64,000 nt of DNA from Streptomyces sp. SM11 (GCF_002910905.1 NZ_NEUE01000193.1:22141-86140), one strand, 5' to 3'. Positions 35,387 to 45,655 are shown, numbered from the stretch's first letter. Made by a program: numbers and translations. Notes: generated by a model not told the origin, from the letters alone.

Positions 35387-35418
35387 GCGCGGCCGGTCCG
35401 GGTCCGGGCCGGCCGCGC
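35387..35418. terminator. hairpin terminator between GNAT and muramidase genes
   Basis: A perfect 10-bp stem, GCGCGGCCGG at 35387-35396 and its complement at 35409-35418, has a 12-base loop. It lies between convergent stop codons and is bidirectional. Confidence 0.6.
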
Positions 35419-36698
35419 TACCCGCGGTACCGCAGGTACCTCCGCCGATTCGCCCGGAACGCCGACAGGTCCCGCTGCCACGCCCGTACCACCGCGTCGG
35501 TGTCCGCGCCCGCGTCGATCATCGTGCGGACCCGGGTGTTCCCGGTGAGCTTGTCGATCCAGTTGTCGGGGCGCCAGGCGAAGCCGCTCCACGTCCGCTT
35601 CGCTGTCACCAGCAGGGCGATCCCGGTGCGGACCGGGTCGAAGACCTCCCGGTCCTGGACGTGCAGTTGCACCCCGCCCACCGTCTTCCCCGCGAACTTG
35701 GAGAAGGTCGGTGCGAAGTACGCCTCGCGGAAGGCCACCCCCGGCAGCTCCAGCGCGTTCGCGGCGGCCGCCCAGCGGTGGTCGACACCCTCCGCGCCCA
35801 GCAGCTCGAAGGGGCGCGTGGTGCCCCGGCCCTCGGAGAGGTTGGTGCCCTCGAAGAGGCAGGTGCCGGAGTAGACGAGCGCCGTCTCGGGCGTCGGCAT
35901 GTTCGGGCTCGGCGGCACCCACGGCAGCCCGGTGTCGTCGAAGAAGTCCGAGCGCCGCCACCCCGACATCGTCACCACGTCCAGCCGCACCGGATTCTCG
36001 TGCAGGAACTCCGTGTTGAAGAACAGGGCCAGCTCCGCCACCGTCATCCCGTGCGCCTGGGCGATCTCCCGGCGGCCGACGAACGTGGCGAACGCCGGGT
36101 CCAGCACCGGGCCCAGAGCGGCCCGCCCGGTCACCGGGTTCGGGCGGTCCAGCACGACGAGGCGCTTGCCCGCGAGCGCGGCCGCCTCCATGCAGTCGTA
36201 CAGCGTCCAGATGTACGTGTAGAAGCGCGCGCCCGCGTCCTGGATGTCGAAGACGACGGTGTCCACGCCCGAGGCGGTGAAGATGTCCGCGAGCGGCTGC
36301 CCGCTCTTGAGGTACGTGTCGTAGACCGGGAGCCCGGTCGCCGGGTCGTCGTAGCGCCCCTCCGAGCCGCCCGCCTGCGCGGTGCCCCGGAAGCCGTGCT
36401 CGGGTCCGAAGACGGCGGTCAGGTTCACCCGCGCGTCCGGGTGCATCACATCGACGATGTGCCGGACGTCGGCGGTGATGCCGGTCGGGTTGGTGACGAT
36501 GCCGACCTGCTGGCCCCGCAGCAGCCGGTAGCCGTCGGCCGCCAGCCGGTCGAAGCCGGTTCGCACCCGGCCGCGCCCGGGTCCGGAGCCGCGTCCGGGG
36601 GCGGTCGACGCGACGGCGGGTCCGGTGCCGGCCGCCGTCGCCGCGAGCGCTCCCAGGGCGCCTCCCGCGGCCAGCACACCACGTCGGGACAGGCTCAT
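35418..36698 (-). CDS. secreted DUF1343 exo-beta-N-acetylmuramidase (NamZ-like)
   Basis: The 426-residue protein is read from the ATG at 36696-36698. MSLSRRGVLAAGGALGALAA is a twin-arginine-type signal (SRRGVLAAG). The mature domain matches DUF1343: VGIVTNPTGITADVRHIVDV, FGPEHGFRGTAQAG, LPVYDTYLKSGQPLADIF, DVVFDIQDAGARFYTYIWTL type blocks, NEGRG-like LSEGRGTTRPFELLGAEG, and a C-terminal GWRR/DNWIDKLTG. Characterised members (NamZ) release terminal MurNAc from peptidoglycan. Here it would recycle or remodel the wall. It is divergent from the SDR/ligase operon. Confidence 0.88.
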   Translation of the reverse strand: MSLSRRGVLAAGGALGALAATAAGTGPAVASTAPGRGSGPGRGRVRTGFDRLAADGYRLLRGQQVGIVTNPTGITADVRHIVDVMHPDARVNLTAVFGPEHGFRGTAQAGGSEGRYDDPATGLPVYDTYLKSGQPLADIFTASGVDTVVFDIQDAGARFYTYIWTLYDCMEAAALAGKRLVVLDRPNPVTGRAALGPVLDPAFATFVGRREIAQAHGMTVAELALFFNTEFLHENPVRLDVVTMSGWRRSDFFDDTGLPWVPPSPNMPTPETALVYSGTCLFEGTNLSEGRGTTRPFELLGAEGVDHRWAAAANALELPGVAFREAYFAPTFSKFAGKTVGGVQLHVQDREVFDPVRTGIALLVTAKRTWSGFAWRPDNWIDKLTGNTRVRTMIDAGADTDAVVRAWQRDLSAFRANRRRYLRYRG

Positions 36699-36876
36699 TC
36701 CACTACCTCCATGATCGCGCCGACTGTCATGGCCACGCACGCTAGCGCGGGCCGGGGCCGCACGGAACGACCTGCGCCGCACCGATTCCCCCAGCCGGTC
36801 CCCGCGCTCATCCCCGGCCCCGTCCGGACTTCTCCCGGGGCCCCCGCGACCCGTCCCGACCCTTCCCCGATCACAT

Positions 36877-36890
36877 ACCGACCGGTTAGT
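36877..36890. promoter_or_regulatory. TetR-type operator upstream of the SDR/acyl-CoA ligase operon
   Basis: ACCGACCGGTTAGT is a palindrome-like site (ACCGAC/GTYRGT arms) centred at 36883, 31 bases before the SDR ATG. A second related site (ACCGACTGGTCGGC on the minus strand) occurs at 44022-44035 upstream of the acyl-CoA dehydrogenase/phosphotransferase operon. Confidence 0.6.
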
Positions 36891-36920
36891 CTGCCGGTGC
36901 AGCCGGATGGGAGAGGCGGG

Positions 36921-37691
36921 ATGACGATGGGTACGGTGCAGGGCGCCGGTGTTGTGGTCACAGGGGCCGGAGGCGGCATCGGAGCCGCTCTGGCCCGCAG
37001 GCTCGCCGCCGGGGGAGCGCGGGTCGTCGTCAACGACCTCGACCTCGCCCGGATCGAGCCGCTCGCGAAGGAGATCGGCGGCTTCGCCGTCGCCGGGGAC
37101 GCCTCGGGCGTCGTGGACGCGGCCCGGGAGGCGCTGGGCGGCACGGTCGACGTCTACTGCGCCAACGCGGGCCTGGCCTCGCCCGGCGACGTGTTCGCCG
37201 ACGAGGAGGTCTGGGCCGCCGCCTGGGACGTCAATGTGATGGCCCATGTCCGCGCGGCCAAGGCGCTGCTGCCGGAGTGGCTGGAGCGCGGCAGCGGCCG
37301 CTTCGTCACCACCGCCTCCGCCGCCGGGCTGCTGACGATGATCGGCGCTGCCCCGTACAGCGTCACCAAGCACGGGGCGGTCGCCTTCGCCGAGTGGCTC
37401 TCGCTCACCTACCGCCACCGCGGCATCAAGGTCCACGCGATCTGCCCGCAGGGCGTGCGCACCGACATGCTCACCGCCGCGGGATCGGCCGGCGAGCTGG
37501 TCCTCGCCCCCGGCGCCATCGAGCCGGACGCCGTCGCCGACGCGCTGTTCGAGGCGATGGACGCCGACCGCTTCCTGGTCCTGCCGCACCCCGAGGTGGC
37601 CGGCTACTACCAGGCCCGCGCCGCCGATCCCGACCGGTGGATGGGCCAGATGAACCGCCTCCAGCAGAAGTGGGAGGCGAGCGGCGCATGA
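36921..37691 (+). CDS. short-chain dehydrogenase/reductase
   Basis: The 256-residue SDR has the N-terminal cofactor motif TGAGGGIGAALA, the Asp following the second strand (NDLD, favouring NAD), the conserved CANAG, and the catalytic Ser and YSVTKHG. The ATG at 36921 follows GGGAGAGGCGGG. Its stop overlaps the ATG of the acyl-CoA ligase by ATGA, so translation is coupled. It probably oxidises a hydroxyacyl-CoA or alcohol in the same pathway as the ligase. Substrate is not visible from sequence. Confidence 0.92.
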   Translation: MTMGTVQGAGVVVTGAGGGIGAALARRLAAGGARVVVNDLDLARIEPLAKEIGGFAVAGDASGVVDAAREALGGTVDVYCANAGLASPGDVFADEEVWAAAWDVNVMAHVRAAKALLPEWLERGSGRFVTTASAAGLLTMIGAAPYSVTKHGAVAFAEWLSLTYRHRGIKVHAICPQGVRTDMLTAAGSAGELVLAPGAIEPDAVADALFEAMDADRFLVLPHPEVAGYYQARAADPDRWMGQMNRLQQKWEASGA

Positions 37692-39370
37692 GCGACGTGA
37701 CCTCCGCCGGCTCCGGCTACGCGGCCCAGCCGTGGCTCGCCCTGCTCAGCGACGCCCAGCGTGCCCCCGTCGCCCCGCCCCCGACCGTGCTGCACGCCTT
37801 CCGGGGCGCAGTCGGGCGCGCGCCCGGGCATCCGGCCCTGGCCTACTTCGACGGCCGCCTGAGCTACCGCGAGACCGACGAGCTGTCCGACTCGGTGGCC
37901 GGACACCTCGCCGCCCGGGGGCTCCGCCGCGGCGACCGGGTCGCGATCATGCTCCAGAACAGCCCGCACTTCGTCCTCGCGCTGCTCGGCGCGTGGAAGG
38001 CGGGGGCCGTCGTCGTACCGCTCAACCCGATGTACAAGTCCGGGGAGGTCGGCCATGCCCTCGCGGACGCCCAGGTCACCGCGCTGATCTGCTCGGACCG
38101 GGCGTGGGAGGCGTATCTGCGGGACACCGCGGCGGCGGCCCCGGACCTCACCGTCGCCCTCACCGCCTGCGAGCTGGACCTCCAGTCCGTGAACGACCCC
38201 CGTGTCCTCGGCTTCGAACGGCTCCCCGCCCCGGGCCCCGACGACCTCGCGGACGACCTGCTGACCGCCGCCCGCGCCGGGAACCCGGCCCCGGCAGACC
38301 GGGAGCTCACCGCCGCCGACGTGGCGCTGATCAGCTACACCTCCGGCACCAGCGGCACCCCCAAGGGCGCCATGAACGCCCACGGCAACATCATGGTCAA
38401 CGCCGAACGCCAGCGCACCGGCCATCCGATCGCCGAGGGCTCCGCCTACTTCGCGCTCGCCCCGCTCTTCCACATCACCGGGATGGTCTGCCAGCTCGCC
38501 GCCTGCGTCACCAACGCGGGCACGCTCGTCCTCGCCTACCGCTTCGAGGCCGGCGTCGTCCTGGAGGCCTTCGCCGCCCACCGCCCCGCCTACACCGTCG
38601 GGCCCTCCACCGCGTTCATGGCCCTGGCCGCGCACCCGGACGTCACCCCGGACCACTTCGCCTCGTTCCGGGTGATCTCCTCCGGCGGCGCACCCCTGCC
38701 GCCCGCGCTCGTGGAGAGGTTCCGCGCGGGCTTCGGCCCGTACATCCGCAACGGCTACGGACTCACCGAGTGCACCGCGCCCTGCGCCTCGGTCCCGCCG
38801 GAGCGCGAGGCCCCCGTCGACCCGGTCTCGGGCACCCTCTCCGTCGGCGTGCCCGGCCCCGACACCGTCGTACGGATCCTCGACGAGACGGGTCAGGAGG
38901 TGCCCTTCGGGGAACAGGGCGAGATCGCGGTGCGCGGCCCCCAGGTCGTCTCCGGCTACTGGAACCTCCCCGAGGCCACGGACGCCGCCTTCCCGGACGG
39001 CGAGCTGCGCACCGGCGACATCGGGTTCATGGACGCGGCGGGCTGGCTGTACGTCGTCGACCGCAAGAAGGACATGATCAACGCCTCCGGGTTCAAGGTG
39101 TGGCCCCGTGAGGTGGAGGATGTCCTGTACACCCACCCGGCGGTGCGCGAGGCGGCCGTCGTGGGCGTGCCCGACGCGTACCGGGGGGAGACGGTCCGGG
39201 CGTACGTGAGCCTGCTCCCGGGCGCCGCCTTGGAGCCCGGCGAGCTGGGCGCGTACTGCGAGGAGCGGCTCGCGGCGTACAAGTATCCGCGCGAGGTGGA
39301 GATCCTGGCCGAGCTGCCGAAGACGGCGAGTGGGAAGATCCTCAGGCGGGAACTGCGTTCCCCCCGTTAG
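37688..39370 (+). CDS. acyl-CoA synthetase (AMP-forming, long-chain fatty acid-CoA ligase)
   Basis: The 560-residue ANL-superfamily enzyme activates a carboxylic acid to acyl-CoA through an acyl-adenylate. Motifs are the P-loop TSGTSGTPKGAM (about 225), the second adenylate motif NGYGLTECTAP, the linker Asp GDIGFMDAAGWLYVVDRKKD, and the C-terminal catalytic Lys in LPKTASGKILRREL. The ATG at 37688 overlaps the SDR stop. With the SDR upstream and the TetR regulator 50 bases downstream it forms a three-gene operon likely feeding beta-oxidation. Chain length cannot be told. Confidence 0.93.
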   Translation: MSDVTSAGSGYAAQPWLALLSDAQRAPVAPPPTVLHAFRGAVGRAPGHPALAYFDGRLSYRETDELSDSVAGHLAARGLRRGDRVAIMLQNSPHFVLALLGAWKAGAVVVPLNPMYKSGEVGHALADAQVTALICSDRAWEAYLRDTAAAAPDLTVALTACELDLQSVNDPRVLGFERLPAPGPDDLADDLLTAARAGNPAPADRELTAADVALISYTSGTSGTPKGAMNAHGNIMVNAERQRTGHPIAEGSAYFALAPLFHITGMVCQLAACVTNAGTLVLAYRFEAGVVLEAFAAHRPAYTVGPSTAFMALAAHPDVTPDHFASFRVISSGGAPLPPALVERFRAGFGPYIRNGYGLTECTAPCASVPPEREAPVDPVSGTLSVGVPGPDTVVRILDETGQEVPFGEQGEIAVRGPQVVSGYWNLPEATDAAFPDGELRTGDIGFMDAAGWLYVVDRKKDMINASGFKVWPREVEDVLYTHPAVREAAVVGVPDAYRGETVRAYVSLLPGAALEPGELGAYCEERLAAYKYPREVEILAELPKTASGKILRRELRSPR

Positions 39371-39419
39371 AACGGCGTCGAAACAGCGCACGCACGGTAC
39401 GAAAGGAAGGTGGCGGCTC

Positions 39420-40013
39420 ATGGCCAAGGCGACGGATCAGAACGGCACTCCCGTCCCTCAGAGGCTGCTGGCCACCGCCACCCGGCTCTTCGCCGAGCGC
39501 GGGTACGACCGCACCTCGGTCCAGGAGATCGTCGAGGCGGCAGGCGTCACCAAGGGGGCGCTCTACCACTACTTCGGCTCCAAGGAGGACCTGCTCCAGG
39601 AGGTGTACGCCCGGGTACTGCGGCTCCAGCAGGAGCGGCTGGACGCCTTCGCGGACGCCGAGGCGCCCATCGAGCAGCGGCTGCGCGACGCGGCGGCCGA
39701 CGTGGTCGTCACGACCATCGACAACCTGGACGACGCGGCGATCTTCTTCCGCTCCATGCACCATCTGAGCCCGGAGAAGTACAAACAGGTGCGCGTCGAG
39801 CGCCGCCGCTACCACGAGCGCTTCCGGGCGCTGATCGAGGAGGGCCAGCGCGGCGGCGTGTTCTCCACGGCCACCCCGGCCGACCTGGTCGTCGACTACC
39901 ACTTCGGCTCGGTCCACCACCTCTCCACCTGGTACCGCCCGGACGGTCCGCTCAGCCGCCAGGAGGTCGCCGACCACCTCGCGGACCTGCTGCTGCGGGC
40001 GCTGCGCCCGTAG
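39420..40013 (+). CDS. TetR family regulator of the acyl-CoA ligase operon
   Basis: The 197-residue protein starts at the ATG at 39420 with a GAAAGGAAGG ribosome site. Helix-turn-helix: RLLATATRLFAERGYDRTSV, VTKGALYHYFGSKEDLLQEV. The C-terminal domain (FRSMHHLSPEKYKQVRVERR, FSTATPADLVVDYHFGS) matches TetR_C_24, the KstR2/FadR-type ligand domain that binds acyl-CoA in known members. It is the third gene of the SDR-ligase-TetR operon. It probably represses its own operon and the acyl-CoA dehydrogenase operon at 41.7-44.0 kb through the ACCGAC palindromes. Confidence 0.88.
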   Translation: MAKATDQNGTPVPQRLLATATRLFAERGYDRTSVQEIVEAAGVTKGALYHYFGSKEDLLQEVYARVLRLQQERLDAFADAEAPIEQRLRDAAADVVVTTIDNLDDAAIFFRSMHHLSPEKYKQVRVERRRYHERFRALIEEGQRGGVFSTATPADLVVDYHFGSVHHLSTWYRPDGPLSRQEVADHLADLLLRALRP

Positions 40014-40347
40014 CGCGGCGGTCGCGCCCGTGACGCGGCGGTACGGGCGAGGGGCCGGGCCACCCACTGGCCCGCTCCGCCGGGCGGGGTGAGTCTGGAT
40101 GTATGACGTATGTCCTGCCTCCCGATGAGGCGCCAGGGTTCACGGGTACACCCCCGTTCGTTAATAGAACGGTTCTGTCCGGTTTCCGCTCTTGACGGAG
40201 CACGGTCACTTCCTTGAGCATCGGTCACGCATCGCGCACCTCTGGGCCGCTCGTCCGGGCCCACGCTCCAGGACCCGGCCGGATCATCACGCGGCCGGGG
40301 ACCCCCCGCACGTTCCGTCAGTCCCCAACGGAATCCGGAGCCCGTGA
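40014..40347. other. 334-base intergenic stretch, promoter of the aminopeptidase gene
   Basis: It holds an inverted repeat CCGTTC-N7-GAACGG at 40154-40172, a TTGACG hexamer at 40192-40197 that could be a -35 box without a clear -10, and a GC-rich 5' leader. No gene is seen. Confidence 0.5.
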
Positions 40348-41685
<1,338 letters not shown>

Positions 41686-41702
41686 CCGTCGACCGCCCAC
41701 CT

Positions 41703-41729
41703 GCGGCCCCCTCCCCGGGAGGGGGCCGC
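41703..41729. terminator. GC-rich hairpin between the peptidase and acyl-CoA dehydrogenase genes
   Basis: A 27-base near-perfect palindrome (GCGGCCCCCTCCC, one C, then its complement) lies between convergent stops. It is a strong bidirectional terminator candidate. Confidence 0.65.
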
Positions 41730-41736
41730 TCGCGGC

Positions 41737-42951
41737 TCACACGTACCGCTTGATCTCCCGCCGGGCCAGCGACCGCTGGTGCACCTCGTCAGGACCGTCC
41801 GCCAGCCGCAGCGTCCGCGCCGAGGCCCACAGCTCCGCCAGCGGGAAGTCCTGGCTCACCCCGCCCGCGCCGTACAGCTGCACCGCGGAGTCCAGGATGT
41901 CCACCACCGCGCGCGGGGTGGCGATCTTGATGGACTGGATCTCGGTGTGCGCGCCCTTGTTGCCCACGGTGTCCATCAGCCAGGCCGTCTTCAGCACCAG
42001 TAGCCGCAACTGCTCCACCGTGACCCGGGCGTCCGCGATCCAGTTCTGCACGACGCCCTGCTGGGCGAGCGGCCTGCCGAACGCCGTACGCGCCACCGCC
42101 CGCCGGCACATCAGCTCGATGGCCCGCTCCGCCATCCCGATCAGCCGCATGCAGTGGTGGATCCGGCCCGGACCGAGACGCGCCTGCGCGATGGCGAAGC
42201 CGCCGCCCTCCTCGCCGATCAGGTTCGCCGCGGGCACCCGTACGTCGTGGAAGACCACTTCGGCGTGACCGCCGTGCGAGTGGTCCTCGTACCCGTACAC
42301 CCGCATGGCGCGCCGCACTTCGAGGCCGGGGGTGTCGCGCGGCACCAGGATCATCGACTGCTGGCGGCGGATGTCCTCGCCGTCCGGATCGGTCTTGCCC
42401 ATCACGATGAAGACCGCGCAGTCCGGGTTCATCGCCCCGGAGATGTACCACTTGCGGCCGTTGACGACGTAGTCACCGCCGTCCCGGACGATCCGGGTCT
42501 CGATGTTCGTCGCGTCCGAGGACGCCACGTCCGGTTCCGTCATCGCGAACGCGGAGCGGATCTCCCCGGCGAGCAGCGGTTCCAGCCACTGCTTCTTCCG
42601 CTCGTCGGTGGCGAACTGGGAGAGCACCTCCATGTTCCCGGTGTCCGGGGCCGCGCAGTTCAGCGCGGTCGGCGCGAGATGCGGGGAGCGTCCGGTGATC
42701 TCCGCGAGCGGGGCGTACTGGAGGTTCGTCAGCCCCGCCCCGTACTCCGCGTCGGGCAGGAAGAGATTCCACAGTCCCTGCCGCCGCGCCTCGGCCTTCA
42801 GCTCGCCGACGACGGCGGGGGTGTCCCACGGCGAGGCGAGCTGTGCCCGCTGCTCCTCGGCGACCTCCTCGGCCGGATACACGTGCTCGTCCATGAACGC
42901 GAGCAGCCTGCTCCGCAGCTCCTCGGTACGGGCGTCGAATGCGAAGTCCAT
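41737..42951 (-). CDS. acyl-CoA dehydrogenase (ACAD10/11-like)
   Basis: The 404-residue enzyme starts at the ATG at 42949-42951 (MDFAFDARTEELRSRLLAFM). Motifs: FAMTEPDVASSDATNIET for FAD contacts, YVVNGRKWYISGAMNPDC, FGRPLAQQGVVQNWIADARV, and the terminal GPDEVHQRSLARREIKRYV. In this subgroup the Glu near the end of the longer enzymes is replaced by other residues, as in mammalian ACAD11. The phosphotransferase gene is five bases upstream on the same strand, matching the two halves of ACAD10/11. From memory such pairs process 4-hydroxyacyl-CoAs by phosphorylation then elimination. Confidence 0.92.
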   Translation of the reverse strand: MDFAFDARTEELRSRLLAFMDEHVYPAEEVAEEQRAQLASPWDTPAVVGELKAEARRQGLWNLFLPDAEYGAGLTNLQYAPLAEITGRSPHLAPTALNCAAPDTGNMEVLSQFATDERKKQWLEPLLAGEIRSAFAMTEPDVASSDATNIETRIVRDGGDYVVNGRKWYISGAMNPDCAVFIVMGKTDPDGEDIRRQQSMILVPRDTPGLEVRRAMRVYGYEDHSHGGHAEVVFHDVRVPAANLIGEEGGGFAIAQARLGPGRIHHCMRLIGMAERAIELMCRRAVARTAFGRPLAQQGVVQNWIADARVTVEQLRLLVLKTAWLMDTVGNKGAHTEIQSIKIATPRAVVDILDSAVQLYGAGGVSQDFPLAELWASARTLRLADGPDEVHQRSLARREIKRYV

Positions 42952-42956
42952 GGGGT

Positions 42957-43979
42957 TCAGCCTTCCTGGAGGGTGGTGAGGCCGTGCTCGATGAAGACCG
43001 GGACGAGATCGCCGATCCGGTCGAAGCCCGCGCCGACGGTCTGGCCGAGCGTGTAGCGGTAGTGGATGCCCTCCAGGATCACGGCGAGTTTGAACCACGC
43101 GAACGCGGTGTACCAGGAGATGGCGGAGGTGTCCCGGCCCGAACGGGCCGCGTAGCGCTGGATCAGCTCGGCGGGGGAGGGATGCCCGGCCGCGCCGCTG
43201 GTGGTGGACACGGGCGACTTCGGCAGGCCGAGGTCGGAGCTGTACATCACGAGCAGCCCGAGATCGGTCAGCGGATCGCCTAGCGTGGACATCTCCCAGT
43301 CCAGGACGGCCTTGATCCGGTCGTCGGAGCCGAGCAGCACGTTGTCCAGGCGGTAGTCACCGTGCACGACGGTGGGCGCGGGGGAGGAGGGCAGGCCCCG
43401 GCCGAGGGTGGCGTGCAGCTCGTCGATGCCGGCCAGGTCACGGTTGCGGGAGGCGTCCAGCTGCTTGCCCCAGCGCCGCAACTGCCGGTCCAGGAAGCCG
43501 TCCGGCCGCCCGAAGTCCCCGAGTCCCACCGCCTGGGGGTCCACGGCGTGCAGGTCGACCAGGGTGTCGACGAGCCCGAGGACCGCCGCCCGGGTGCGCT
43601 TGGGACCCAGCGGGGCGAGCTGCTCGGCGGTGCGGTACGGGGTGCCCTCGACGTACTCCATCACGTAGAACGGCGCGCCGATCACCGTGTCGTCCTCGCA
43701 GAGCAGCAGCGGCTCCGGCACGGGGACGGCGGCGGGGTGCAGGCCGCTGATCACGCGGTGCTCGCGCGTCATGTCGTGCGCGGTGGCCAGCACATGGCCG
43801 AGCGGAGGTCTGCGCACCACCCACCGGCCCGTCCCGTCGCTGACGACGTACGTGAGGTTCGAGCGGCCGCCCTCGATCAGCCGCGCTTCGAGGGGTCCGC
43901 TCACCAGCCCCGGCCGCTCGCGGTCGAGATGGCCACGCAGCAGCTCAGGGTCGAGACCTGGTGGGGGGACTGGGCTCAT
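42957..43979 (-). CDS. APH-fold phosphotransferase (ACAD10/11 N-terminal kinase-like)
   Basis: The 340-residue kinase-fold protein is read from the ATG at 43977-43979 (MSPVPPPGLDPELLRGHLDR). The ATP-binding GGRSNLTYVVSD loop is followed by the VVRRPPLGHVL strand. The catalytic loop VVHGDYRLDNVLLG and the metal-binding LDWEMSTLGDPLTDLG (HGDxxxxN/DW) are intact. It lies directly upstream of the acyl-CoA dehydrogenase with a 5-base gap. It probably phosphorylates a 4-hydroxyacyl-CoA for it, as in ACAD10/11. The operator-like palindrome at 44022-44035 is 42 bases upstream. Confidence 0.9.
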   Translation of the reverse strand: MSPVPPPGLDPELLRGHLDRERPGLVSGPLEARLIEGGRSNLTYVVSDGTGRWVVRRPPLGHVLATAHDMTREHRVISGLHPAAVPVPEPLLLCEDDTVIGAPFYVMEYVEGTPYRTAEQLAPLGPKRTRAAVLGLVDTLVDLHAVDPQAVGLGDFGRPDGFLDRQLRRWGKQLDASRNRDLAGIDELHATLGRGLPSSPAPTVVHGDYRLDNVLLGSDDRIKAVLDWEMSTLGDPLTDLGLLVMYSSDLGLPKSPVSTTSGAAGHPSPAELIQRYAARSGRDTSAISWYTAFAWFKLAVILEGIHYRYTLGQTVGAGFDRIGDLVPVFIEHGLTTLQEG

Positions 43980-44021
43980 GGTGCGTACCTCCGAGGCGAC
44001 GGAACGATCGGGAACCATGAT

Positions 44022-44035
44022 GCCGACCAGTCGGT
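44022..44035. promoter_or_regulatory. TetR-type operator upstream of the ACAD/phosphotransferase operon
   Basis: GCCGACCAGTCGGT (the reverse complement reads ACCGACTGGTCGGC) is a near-perfect 14-bp palindrome 42 bases before the kinase ATG. It shares ACCGAC-YGGTYRG with the site at 36877-36890. Confidence 0.6.
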
Positions 44036-44100
44036 ATGTCGTCCAGTGCCTCCCCGGAACCGGCGGCCGGGAAGTCCGTCCCGACGTCGTCCCGACCCTG

Positions 44101-44283
44101 GTGGGAAAACGTATGACCGTCTCCGGCGCCCCCGGCCTCGGCGTCGAGCTGGACCGCGACCGTCTGTCAGCTCTGCACCGGCGCTGGCTGGAGGACGACG
44201 GAACCCACCGCGAGCGCGACGACGCGGCGGCGATGCGCGCCGCCGACCCGCGGTGGACGACGCCGGCGGTCCCGCGCTGGTGA
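44101..44283 (+). pseudogene. C-terminal remnant of an enolase-superfamily sugar-acid dehydratase
   Basis: This short frame reads TVSGAPGLGVELDRDRLSAL then HRRWLEDDGTHRERDDAAAM and ends DPRWTTPAVPRW. That is the last 55 or so residues of mandelate-racemase/glucarate-dehydratase-like proteins, whose C-termini have PGLGVELD and a closing RW or RF. No N-terminal part exists upstream, where the divergent kinase promoter lies. A GTG at 44101 or ATG at 44113 could be used, but no function is likely. I read it as the leftover of a deleted gene. Confidence 0.55.
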
Positions 44284-44371
44284 GGCCGACGGCCCCCGCT
44301 GGTGAGAGGACCGGCCACCCGGCCGTACCCCCTGAGTTGCGGCGACCCCGGCCTGCCCGGAAGGTCGGGGG

Positions 44372-45307
44372 ATGAAGGCGATCAGCTACAGCGCGTACGG
44401 CTCCGCCGACGTCATGGAGTACGGCGAGTGGCCCGACCCCAAGGTCGGCCCCGACTCGGTCCTGGTGAAGGTGCGGGCCGCCGCCGTCAACCCGGTCGAC
44501 TGGAAGGCCCGCGAGGGCTACCTCCAAGGGGGCCTCGAAGCCGTCTTCCCGGTGATCCCCGGCTGGGACGTCTCCGGGGTCGTCGTGCAACCGGGCGTGG
44601 CCGTCGACGAGTTCGCGGTGGGTGACGAGGTCATCGGCTACGTACGCGAGGACTTCCTCTCCCGGGGCACGTTCGCCGAGTACGTCGCCGCCCCCGTGCG
44701 CACCCTCGCACGCAAACCCCTGAGCCTGAGCTTCGAGGCGGCGGCGGGCCTGCCGCTGGCCGGGCTGACCGCGTACCAGGTGCTGCACCGCACCCTGAAG
44801 GTCCGCGACGGCGACACCGTCCTGGTCCACGCGGCGGCCGGCGGCGTCGGATCGCTCGCCGTCCAGATCGCCCGGCACACCGGCTGCCGGGTGATCGGCA
44901 CCGCGAGCCCCCGCAACCACGAGCACCTCCGCAGCCTCGGCGCGGAGCCGGTCGAGTACGGCGAAGGCCTCGTCGACCGGCTCCGCGATCTGGTCCCGGA
45001 CGGCTTCGACGCCTCCTTCGACACGGTGGGCGGCGACGCACTGCGGGCCTCCGCCGACACCCTCGCCCCGGGCGGCCGGCTCGCCTCCATCGCGGACAGC
45101 GAGGTCTTCTCCTACGGCGGCCGCTACGCCTTCGTGCGCCCCGACGCGAACGACCTGGCCCAGGTCGCGGAATTGGCCGAGCGGGGCATCGTCACCGTCC
45201 ACGTGGACCGGGTGTTCCCGCTGGAACAGGCCGCCGACGCGTACCGCCTCAACCAGGAGGGGCGGACCCGCGGCAAGATCGTGGTGACGGTGGACTGGGA
45301 CGGCTGA
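44372..45307 (+). CDS. NADP-dependent quinone oxidoreductase-like MDR protein
   Basis: The 311-residue zinc-free medium-chain dehydrogenase/reductase has the N-terminal KAISYSAYGSADVMEYGEWP and VNPVDWKAREGYLQGG. The cofactor-binding domain has VLVHAAAGGVGSLAVQIARH and GTASPRNHEHLRSLGAEPVE. No structural zinc cysteines are present, as is normal for the quinone oxidoreductase group. Its substrate may be quinones or enones. The ATG at 44372 follows GGTCGGGGG closely. The DUF202 pair converges with it downstream. Confidence 0.9.
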   Translation: MKAISYSAYGSADVMEYGEWPDPKVGPDSVLVKVRAAAVNPVDWKAREGYLQGGLEAVFPVIPGWDVSGVVVQPGVAVDEFAVGDEVIGYVREDFLSRGTFAEYVAAPVRTLARKPLSLSFEAAAGLPLAGLTAYQVLHRTLKVRDGDTVLVHAAAGGVGSLAVQIARHTGCRVIGTASPRNHEHLRSLGAEPVEYGEGLVDRLRDLVPDGFDASFDTVGGDALRASADTLAPGGRLASIADSEVFSYGGRYAFVRPDANDLAQVAELAERGIVTVHVDRVFPLEQAADAYRLNQEGRTRGKIVVTVDWDG

Positions 45308-45340
45308 GCGGTCCCGGAGGCCCGAGGGGGCCGGCCGGGC

Positions 45341-45655
45341 TCAGAACAGCATCGCCGCCGCGAACACCGCCAGCGCCACCGTGCACAGCGTCGCCGTCAG
45401 CGCGCCGCGCGGCGCGAGCGGCTCCGGCCGCGCCACCCCCATGCGCAGCATCCGGCGGTGGGCCACCACCAGGAGCCCCAGCCAGGCCAGCGCGCTCAGC
45501 GCCACCGCGATCAGCGAGGCCGGGGCCGCCCCGCCGTGCAGCGCCTGCCGCACCGCGAGCAGCGCGACGACCGTGGCGGTCAGCGTCGTGCGCCGCCAGG
45601 CCAGCCGCGTCCGCTCGGGCTGCAGCCCGGGGTCCCGGTCCACCGTCGCCGTCAC
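45341..45655 (-). CDS. DUF202 membrane protein, second of a pair
   Basis: The 104-residue protein from the GTG at 45653-45655 (VTATVDRDPGLQPERTRLAW) has the DUF202 signature PERTRLAWRRTTLTATVVAL and three membrane helices. The start overlaps the stop of the upstream YidH gene in GTGA. Such pairs are common in actinobacteria. DUF202 proteins are predicted small membrane channels or chaperones, with no proven function. Confidence 0.85.
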   Translation of the reverse strand: MTATVDRDPGLQPERTRLAWRRTTLTATVVALLAVRQALHGGAAPASLIAVALSALAWLGLLVVAHRRMLRMGVARPEPLAPRGALTATLCTVALAVFAAAMLF

